This document shows positions 58,015 through 64,000 of a stretch of 64,000 nucleotides of DNA, piece after piece. Below the pieces are notes generated by a model. That model did no database searches and was not told the origin of the DNA. It worked only from the letters and a program-made list of their open reading frames with translations. The position numbers were made by a program, and so were the translations under genes. The stretch is from Terriglobus albidus (GTDB taxonomy: Bacteria; Acidobacteriota; Terriglobia; Terriglobales; Acidobacteriaceae): the NCBI RefSeq assembly GCF_025685425.1, contig NZ_JAGTAS010000050.1, positions 62,001 through 126,000 of the forward strand. Direction: 5' to 3'. Position 1 is the stretch's first letter. Each line of letters opens with the position of its first letter.

Positions 58015-59850
58015 GTGAATTGGAAGATACGTGCATGGGCTGCAGGCATCGTCTTGAGTGCTGCTGCTACGGCCCACGCGCAGGGCGCACCCAAGATCGA
58101 GAAGATCGATCCGCCCAATTGGTGGGTGAATATGCCCAAAGCCATGCTGCTGGTGAAGGGTGAGAATCTCAACCAGGCGACGTTCACCCTGAGCGACCTC
58201 CATCTGCGCATTACGCAGATCAAGACATCGCCCAATGGCCATTGGGCAGAGCTCTGGCTGAATGCTTCCCCGCAGAAGGCGGAAGAGGTCACTATCTCAG
58301 CCCGCAATGAAGCAGGAAAAAGAAGCGCGACATTCAAGTTTCTTGCACGACGTGCTGCGACCGATGGCTTCGCCGGTTTCTCGTCGAAAGACGTGATGTA
58401 CCTCATCATGACCGACCGGTTTGCCGATGGGGATATCTCGAACGATACAGCCGGCGATCGTGAGAAGATCCGGGGCTGGCATGGCGGAGATCTGCGCGGC
58501 GTGATGCAACACCTCGACTATCTGCAGGATCTTGGCATCACGACGCTGTGGTTGACGCCGGTCTATCAGAACCACGAGGCCGACAGCTATCACGGCTATG
58601 GCGCGACCGATATGTACGCTGTCGACGAGCACTATGGTTCGATGGACGATCTCAAGGCGCTCAGCGCTGCGCTGCATCAGCGTGGCATGAAGCTGGTGCT
58701 CGATACGGTGCCGAATCACGTGGGTCCAAAACATCCATGGGTGGAAGATGAGCCTGAGCCTGACTGGTTCCATGGGACGCGCGCAAAGCATACAGTGGCC
58801 CAGGGAGACTTCAAGCCGCTGGTCGATCCGCATGCTTCCTGGCGCGATCAGAAGAATGTCACCGAGGGATGGTTTGCTGACATTCTGCCCGACATGAATC
58901 AGGAGAACCCGGCGGTCGCACAGTATCTGACACAGAACGCTCTCTGGTGGACGGAGATGGCGGGAGCTGATGGCCTTCGTATCGATACTTTCCCATATGT
59001 TGGCCGCAGCTTCTGGCAGGGCTTTCATGCGCAGTTGCACGGCTTGTATCCAAAGCTGACGACCGTTGGTGAGGTCTTCAATCCTGATGCGACGATCGTC
59101 TCGTCGTTTGCAGGAGGAGTGACGCGCACCGGTCTCGACACCGGTCTCGACACGCCTTTCGACTTTCCAAGCTACTTCGCGTTACGTGATGCCTTCGTGA
59201 AAGGAGAGCCCATGAGCAGGCTGGCGGAGACGCTACGCATGGACGCGCTCTATCCTCACCCGGAAAGGCTAACGCCTTTTCTTGGCAATCACGACACTAC
59301 ACGGTTCCTCTGGGAGAAGGGCGCGACGCTGCCTCGACTGAAGCTTGCCTTTGCCGTGTTGTTGACTATGCGCGGTATGCCGCAGATCTACTCCGGCGAT
59401 GAGATTGCAATGACCGGTGGAGAGGATCCTGACAATCGCAGAGATTTTCCCGGCGGCTGGGCGGACGATAGCCAGAATGCATTCACCAAAGACGGACGGA
59501 GCGCGGAGCAGGCGGAGGCGCATGACTGGGTTCGTAAGTTGGCAACCCTCCGTGGCAAATGCGAAGAGCTGCAACGCGGAGAAGAGCAGGTTTTGCTTGC
59601 TGACAAAGACGCGATTGTTTACGTTCGTGGCGACGCTCTCAACCTTGCAGCAGATGGCAAACGCAGAGTGGTCGTAGCGATCAACCGGTCGCAGGAGAGC
59701 CGGTCGATACAGATCGCAACGTCCGATACCAGTCTTGCCGGTGGTAAGACTGTTGAGATGCTGCTTGGGAATGGATCCGCCGACTCTTCCGGTGAGCACC
59801 TTGAGCTCAAGCTTCCAGCGGAGTCGGCCACGATCTTCAGCATTCGATAG
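58015..59850 (+). CDS. Exported GH13 alpha-amylase/cyclomaltodextrinase-like enzyme
   Basis: Glycoside hydrolase family 13, 611 aa. The signal peptide is NWKIRAWAAGIVLSAAATAHAQ. An Ig-like N-terminal domain (about 25-112) resembles that of cyclomaltodextrinases. The barrel has LVLDTVPNH, nucleophile Asp324 (DGLRIDTF), acid Glu353 (VGEVFNPD) and Asp427 (GNHDTTRF). A C-terminal sandwich ends the protein. GTG 58015 follows GGAGG by five bases. A 12-base tandem duplication near 59124-59150 encodes GLDTGLDT. Together with GH31 and the adjacent TonB receptor it forms a likely SusA-like alpha-glucan system in the periplasm. Confidence 0.92.
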   Translation: MNWKIRAWAAGIVLSAAATAHAQGAPKIEKIDPPNWWVNMPKAMLLVKGENLNQATFTLSDLHLRITQIKTSPNGHWAELWLNASPQKAEEVTISARNEAGKRSATFKFLARRAATDGFAGFSSKDVMYLIMTDRFADGDISNDTAGDREKIRGWHGGDLRGVMQHLDYLQDLGITTLWLTPVYQNHEADSYHGYGATDMYAVDEHYGSMDDLKALSAALHQRGMKLVLDTVPNHVGPKHPWVEDEPEPDWFHGTRAKHTVAQGDFKPLVDPHASWRDQKNVTEGWFADILPDMNQENPAVAQYLTQNALWWTEMAGADGLRIDTFPYVGRSFWQGFHAQLHGLYPKLTTVGEVFNPDATIVSSFAGGVTRTGLDTGLDTPFDFPSYFALRDAFVKGEPMSRLAETLRMDALYPHPERLTPFLGNHDTTRFLWEKGATLPRLKLAFAVLLTMRGMPQIYSGDEIAMTGGEDPDNRRDFPGGWADDSQNAFTKDGRSAEQAEAHDWVRKLATLRGKCEELQRGEEQVLLADKDAIVYVRGDALNLAADGKRRVVVAINRSQESRSIQIATSDTSLAGGKTVEMLLGNGSADSSGEHLELKLPAESATIFSIR

Positions 59851-60072
59851 CTAAGGCGCGTGGATAATTCGGGAGCAGTAGACACTCGTTGCCCCATTCT
59901 TTGCGGTTTTATCCCGAAGCGTGGGGTGTAGCGTGGGGTATCGCGCATCACCCGATCGTATTTGTTATTGCCCTGACGCTCGCCATAGGTAGAAAAGCAG
60001 ATTTCTCCGCTCAGCTTCACCCCAGCCAGCAAAGCTGACTGGGGACCCGATCGCTACGAAATGACAAAGAGA

Positions 60073-60122
60073 TTCGAGCTTCGCTCGAACCCCCAGGTCC
60101 CTTAAGGGACCTAGGGCACCCA
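60073..60122. repeat. Short double palindrome, family C copy 2, within a repeat-rich 276-base stretch
   Basis: TTCGAGCTTCGCTCGAA followed by CCCAGGTCCCTTAAGGGACCTAGGG and GCAC, as at 49393-49440. The stretch 59851-60126 also holds CCCCAGCCAGC/GCTGACTGGGG around 60021-60045. An AGCAGATTTCTCC...CGCTACGAAATGACAAA unit at 59997-60066 recurs in shorter form at 61928-61970. No gene was found in it. Confidence 0.6.
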
Positions 60123-60126
60123 GTGT

Positions 60127-60276
60127 ATGGGAAATAAACGCTGGGTTTTCGATCATCCTTTCTATCTGTTGCTGAACCTTGCGGTTGGTGGCGACTGGCC
60201 GAAGAGTCCGGATGTGACGACTCAGTTTCCGCAGCGGATGCTTGTGGACTACGTTCGCGTCTATCAGGCTCGGTAA
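60127..60276 (+). pseudogene. 3' remnant of a GH16 glucanase-type gene
   Basis: A 50-codon open stretch reads RWVFDHPFYLLLNLAVGGDW then PKSPDVTTQFPQRMLVDYVR and VYQAR before a stop. This is the usual C-terminal end of bacterial GH16 (laminarinase/beta-glucanase) domains. The catalytic core that should precede it is missing; family C repeats and other palindromes stand there instead. I infer a deletion that removed most of the gene. It has its own ATG by chance, but no function is expected. Confidence 0.75.
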
Positions 60277-60301
60277 TTCATACTTATGTGCAGAACCGCT
60301 G

Positions 60302-60412
60302 GAGCATTTTCCCTGTAGGTGTGGAGTAGGGCTTCCGCATCTATGGGCGTTTTCCGCAATGAAAACGCCACGGGACTCCCATTCCGGGATACCCTGCAAC
60401 AGGAAAATGCTC
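60302..60412 (-). repeat. Terminal-inverted-repeat element, copy 3 (opposite orientation)
   Basis: GAGCATTTTCCCTGTAGGTG at the left and CAACAGGAAAATGCTC at the right; the interior is the reverse complement of copies 1 and 2 with scattered changes (111 bases). It ends 18 bases before the GH1 start codon. The GH1 ribosome site (AAAGGAG) begins two bases beyond the element, so any older promoter of GH1 has been separated from the gene. Confidence 0.85.
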
Positions 60413-60430
60413 TAAAAGGAGTTTGCTGAG

Positions 60431-61888
60431 ATGTTGCTTTCTTTTTCCCGGCGCAGATTTGCGCAACTCTTAGGCGCCGCCACCGCAGCGCTTCCGTTTC
60501 GTGGAGTGGATGCACTCGCAGCGGCTCCTGGTGACGCTGCTGTCCGGCCATTGCCTTTTCCAAAGGGATTTCTCTGGGGTTCCGCGACTGCCTCCTACCA
60601 AGTCGAGGGCGCCGCAAAGGAAGATGGGCGCGGGCCATCCATCTGGGACACCTTCTCGCATACCGCGGGAAAGACACATAACGGTGACACCGGCGACGTA
60701 GCCGACGATTACTATCACCGCTATCGTGATGACATCCGCCTGATGAAAGATCTTGGGCTTACTGTTTGCCGGTTTTCGGTGTCGTGGTCACGCATCTTTC
60801 CAGATGGGACAGGCTCCCCAAACCAAAAGGGTGTTGATTTCTATAAGCAGATGGTGGATGCCATGCTCGAGGCCGGGATCAAGCCCTACGGCACGCTGTA
60901 TCACTGGGATCTGCCGCAGACATTACAGGACAAGGGTGGATGGGAAAATCGTGACACCGCGCAGGCATTTGCAGATTACGCGGGATATGTGGCTTCCAGG
61001 CTCTCTGACCGTGTGAAGCACTTTATGACGACCAACGAGATCCGCAGTTTTGTGGAGCTCGGTTATCGTGAGGGGATTCATGCTCCCGGACTGCGCCTGA
61101 GCAGGGCGAAGGTCACGCAGATTGCGCATCATGCAGTGCTGGGACATGGACTGGCCGTACAGGCCATCCGCGCGAAGGCAGTGCGTGATACACGTGTCGG
61201 TCTGGCGGAGAATCCTACCGTTACCAATCCTGCGCTTGAGACAGAAGAACATATCGCTGCGGCACATAAGGCCTTCCGCGAAGAGAATGCGATGTATCTC
61301 TCGGTCATTATGGAAGGCCGTTATACAGATCTGTATCTGAAGCAGCTCGGTGCCGATGCGCCGAAGTTCACGCCGGAGGAGCTACGCACGATTGCGAGTC
61401 CATTGGACTTTCTCGGTATCAACGTCTACGCGCCTACGTATGTCCGTGCCGATGCCGGCGAGCGAGGATATGTGATGATATCTCCGCCCTCCTCGTTTCC
61501 GAAGATGGCCAGCCCGTGGCTAACCGTTGGTCCGGAGAGCTTGTATTGGGCGCCGAAGCTGATTCACGATCTCTGGAAGGTGAAGGAGATGTACATCACC
61601 GAGAATGGTGCTTCTTCGGATGATGTAGTCGCTACTGATGGTCATGTCTATGACACTGACCGGGTGATGTATCTCCGCAACTATCTGATGCATCTGCAGC
61701 GTGCCGTCAGTCAGGGTGTCCCGGTGAAGGGGTACTTTCTCTGGAGCCTGTTGGATAACTTCGAGTGGGCTGATGGATACAGCAAACGCTTTGGCATTGT
61801 GTATGTGGACTTCGCCACGCAAAAGAGGATTCCGAAGCTGAGTTCCCAGTTTTATGCCGAGGTGATTCGGCGGAATGGGTTGGGGTAG
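60431..61888 (+). CDS. Tat-exported GH1 beta-glucosidase
   Basis: Glycoside hydrolase family 1, 485 aa. The N-terminus is a Tat signal (FSRRRFAQLLGAATAALPF). Family segments: FPKGFLWGSATASYQVEGAA, FSVSWSRIFPDG, LYHWDLPQTLQDKGGW, nucleophile Glu391 (YITENGA) and SLLDNFEWADGY. The acid/base glutamate is Glu203, but its motif is TTNEI instead of the common T(F/L)NEP, so the following proline is isoleucine; the enzyme may still work. ATG 60431 has AAAGGAG nine bases upstream. Export is less common for GH1, which usually works in the cytoplasm; here it would cleave beta-glucosides such as cellobiose in the periplasm. Confidence 0.92.
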   Translation: MLLSFSRRRFAQLLGAATAALPFRGVDALAAAPGDAAVRPLPFPKGFLWGSATASYQVEGAAKEDGRGPSIWDTFSHTAGKTHNGDTGDVADDYYHRYRDDIRLMKDLGLTVCRFSVSWSRIFPDGTGSPNQKGVDFYKQMVDAMLEAGIKPYGTLYHWDLPQTLQDKGGWENRDTAQAFADYAGYVASRLSDRVKHFMTTNEIRSFVELGYREGIHAPGLRLSRAKVTQIAHHAVLGHGLAVQAIRAKAVRDTRVGLAENPTVTNPALETEEHIAAAHKAFREENAMYLSVIMEGRYTDLYLKQLGADAPKFTPEELRTIASPLDFLGINVYAPTYVRADAGERGYVMISPPSSFPKMASPWLTVGPESLYWAPKLIHDLWKVKEMYITENGASSDDVVATDGHVYDTDRVMYLRNYLMHLQRAVSQGVPVKGYFLWSLLDNFEWADGYSKRFGIVYVDFATQKRIPKLSSQFYAEVIRRNGLG

Positions 61889-61997
61889 AGGGCTGCGGTG
61901 TAGGCACCTTTAAATCGATGGTAGAGAAGCAGATTTCTTCACTCCCTCCGGTCGCTACGAAATGACAAACAAAAAGACTGGACATTCGCCGAGATGG

Positions 61998-62142
61998 GTG
62001 GGAGCAGCGGGCTTCAGCCCGCTGATTAAGGTTACGTAGAAAAATGGGCTTTTAGCCCTGGGCTTTGATTGCTAAAGACCCAGGGCTAAAGCCTATTCAT
62101 GATTGAGTCGGAAGACCGTGGGCTGAAGCCCACGGCTCCCAC
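61998..62142. repeat. Composite palindromic element, family B copy 3 (inverted layout)
   Basis: GTGGGAGCAGCGGGCTTCAG at the left, a central hairpin GGGCTTTTAGCCCTGGGC with CCCAGGGCTAAAGCC, then CCGTGGGCTGAAGCCCACGG and CTCCCAC. The order of the two outer hairpins is reversed relative to copies 1 and 2, as expected for the opposite orientation. It lies between the convergent GH1 and GH92 genes. Confidence 0.8.
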
Positions 62143-62166
62143 CGTAAGGCAAGGACGATGCTCTAC

Positions 62167-64000
62167 CTATTGTGCGAGATCGAACCGCAATGTTCCGCCC
62201 TGCTTTAGAGCGTCGTGTGTGAGTTGAGAGTCCGTGATCTTCTTGCCGTTCCAGGTCACTTCGCGGACGGTGAACTTTCCGGCCTCGGCTCCTTTGGCGA
62301 TGACGTGCAGCTTCTGTCCATTGGGTAAGGAGATAGTTGCGTCGTCAAAGCGTGGAACGCCCAGCGTGTAGACCGGGATACCAGGGCATACCTGGTAAAG
62401 GCCGAGTGCGCTCATTACGTACCATGCGCTCATCTGCCCTGCATCATCATTCCCTGCGAGACCGTCGGGACCGTCTTTGTACTGGCTGTCCAGGATGGCG
62501 CGCACGTGCTGCTGCGTCTTCTCCGGAGCGCCTGCGAATGCGTACAGATAGGCGATGTGGTGGCTGGGCTCGTTGCCGTGCTCGTAGTAGTTCTTCGCGA
62601 AGAGCTCGTCGAGCTTGGCGACAAATTTTTCCCGGCCGCCGAGATACTCCATTAGTCCGGGTACATTCTGCGGAACGAAGAAGGTGTACTGCCATGGCAG
62701 ACCTTCGGTGATCCACGAGACATGTGCTGCGGGATCGAACGGTTCAGCCCACGATCCATCGCTGTTGCGTCCGCGCGCGAAACCTGTTTTGGGATCGATC
62801 ACATTTCGCCAGTTCTCTCCGCGTTTTGCAAAGAGAGCTGCGTCTTCGGTATGTCCCAGAACCTTGGCAAAGCGAGCCAGCATCGCATCGTCGTAGGCAT
62901 ACTCCAGCGTGCGGGAGACCTGCTCGTTCTTGTGGAAGGCGTCATCGATGTGATCTTCAAGCGGAATGTAGCCGTACTTCAGATACGAGTCCAGGCCACG
63001 GCGGCCTTTGCCGTCGAGATACTCGGCGCGATCCTGCGGAATGGTCAACGCATTCTTGCGCATCAGCTTGTAGGCGCTTTCAGTGTCGAAGCCGCGGATG
63101 CCCTTCTGCCATGCATCGATGATCATGGAGATCGAGTGATCGCCGACCATCTCCGAGGTGTAGCTGTTCCAAGCCGGGAAGATCGGCAAGTAGCCGCCCT
63201 GTTCTCCCTTGGTGATGATCGACTGCAGCATCGAGGCTTCAAGCTTCGGATCGAGGATCATCATCAGCGGCGCCTGGGCGCGGAAGATATCCCACACCGA
63301 GAAGTCATCGAACTGCGTCTGACCGGCCGCCGCGTGTTCCGCTGTGCCGTGATCGTGAAAGCGCGGATAGGTGCCGCTGACGTCGCTATAGGTACGGGGT
63401 TGCAGCATGGCGTGATACAGCGAGGTATAGAAGACTGTCTTCGCGGGATCATTGCCGCCGATCTGAATGCGGCCCAGAGCATCGTGCCAGGCCTTATGCG
63501 CCGTGGCCTCGACACGCTTCGCATCCCAGTCGGTAATCTCTACGCGAAGGTTGCGTCGCGCCTCTGCTTCGGAGACGAAGGAGCTGCCTACGCGGACGGT
63601 GATGGTCTCGCCCTTGTGTACGGCGCCAAAGTGCAGATATGCACCGAAGCCGGGCCGGGGCGCCGAGACCGGATTGGTGGCGGCAGCCGCTGAAGCTCCA
63701 CCAGTGGAGGTCATCATCTTTGGAACGACAACAACGCCTGCGGGCTTGTCGTCCCCGACCTGCTTCGTAATGCCGTCGTGCGCCTGCGCGCCGATATACG
63801 TTCCTACCGAAGTCACCGGATGATCGAATTCGGCTACGTACCAGGCGCTGTATCCTGCCGGTTTGCCGGAGCCTGCATACTCGCGACGGACTGGCACCTC
63901 TGCCGTCACCTCTTTGCCGGCAGCGCTGACATTGACCGAGCCCTCACCGGCGCGGGCATTGTTCTCAAAGACCACCCATCCATCGGCGGCATCTTCGGTG
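62167..64000 (-). CDS. GH92 alpha-mannosidase, 5' end outside the window
   Basis: Calcium-dependent alpha-mannosidase of family GH92; at least 611 residues are visible and the reading frame stays open to the window edge, so the true start and signal peptide are not seen. Family motifs in order: VFYTSLYHAMLQPRTYSDV, QTQFDDFSVWDIFRAQAPLM, GYLPIFPAWNSYTSEMVGDH, the late segment LAGNDDAGQMSAWYVMSALG and YQVCPGIPVYTLG. A glycine/alanine-rich loop (GGASAAAATNPVSA) interrupts the N-terminal sandwich. GH92 enzymes release mannose from N-glycan or fungal mannan chains. A conserved ending domain (VREVTWNGKKI) is intact. Convergent with GH1. Confidence 0.93.
   Translation of the reverse strand, partial: TEDAADGWVVFENNARAGEGSVNVSAAGKEVTAEVPVRREYAGSGKPAGYSAWYVAEFDHPVTSVGTYIGAQAHDGITKQVGDDKPAGVVVVPKMMTSTGGASAAAATNPVSAPRPGFGAYLHFGAVHKGETITVRVGSSFVSEAEARRNLRVEITDWDAKRVEATAHKAWHDALGRIQIGGNDPAKTVFYTSLYHAMLQPRTYSDVSGTYPRFHDHGTAEHAAAGQTQFDDFSVWDIFRAQAPLMMILDPKLEASMLQSIITKGEQGGYLPIFPAWNSYTSEMVGDHSISMIIDAWQKGIRGFDTESAYKLMRKNALTIPQDRAEYLDGKGRRGLDSYLKYGYIPLEDHIDDAFHKNEQVSRTLEYAYDDAMLARFAKVLGHTEDAALFAKRGENWRNVIDPKTGFARGRNSDGSWAEPFDPAAHVSWITEGLPWQYTFFVPQNVPGLMEYLGGREKFVAKLDELFAKNYYEHGNEPSHHIAYLYAFAGAPEKTQQHVRAILDSQYKDGPDGLAGNDDAGQMSAWYVMSALGLYQVCPGIPVYTLGVPRFDDATISLPNGQKLHVIAKGAEAGKFTVREVTWNGKKITDSQLTHDALKQGGTLRFDLAQ

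Noticed and set aside
1-64000. CRISPR arrays
   Set aside because: The repeated palindromes are few, widely scattered and not separated by regular unique spacers; no cas genes are present.

Overview
The window looks like a chromosomal segment of an Acidobacteriota soil bacterium, probably of the Terriglobus/Granulicella/Edaphobacter group. The basis is family content, not a database search: two very long Oar-like TonB-dependent receptors with a carboxypeptidase-type N-terminal domain, a membrane winged-helix/PD40 regulator beside one of them, many exported glycoside hydrolases, many twin-arginine (Tat) signals, and several families of GC-rich extragenic palindromes. No phage, plasmid or complete transposase gene was seen.

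Layout. 1-9 kb is housekeeping: folD-coaE-htrA on the minus strand, an FtsX/MacB-type permease, tRNA-Ser(TGA), a DAHP synthase, a Sec-exported Rid protein, a TetR remnant and selO. 9-14 kb (minus strand) holds an MFS transporter followed by a propeller-type sensor kinase and a NarL-type response regulator. 14-23.6 kb (plus strand) is the most unusual block: amidohydrolase, TonB receptor, RraA-like protein, SelA-like PLP enzyme, Rid protein and a second SelA-like PLP enzyme. Every soluble enzyme there carries a Sec or Tat export signal. 23.8-28.5 kb (minus strand) is a compact operon of lactonase, bicovalent-FAD oxidase, a small propeller-like protein and a GH29 fucosidase.

28.9-41.6 kb is a nitrate-use locus. 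A HemD-GAF-ANTAR fusion regulator is transcribed away from a six-gene plus-strand run: nitrite reductase, diflavin reductase, fused DmsB-DmsC-type electron-transfer subunit, NasA-type nitrate reductase, NarK-type transporter and an alginate-export-family porin. 41.9-49.2 kb is a glucuronoxylan operon (GH3, GH67, SDR, mannonate dehydratase). 49.4-64 kb is a glycan-use region: GH31, the PD40 regulator, a TonB receptor, GH13, a GH16 remnant, GH1 and a GH92 gene that runs off the window end.

How it fits together: receptors import ligands, exported hydrolases and oxidases release and process sugars or amino-sugar acids, and MFS carriers probably take up products. The best candidates for undescribed biology are the exported PLP/Rid/RraA pathway (14.3-23.6 kb) and the HemD-GAF-ANTAR nitrate regulator. 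A third is a 112-bp terminal-inverted-repeat element present three times, once inside the 5' coding region of a TonB receptor gene.
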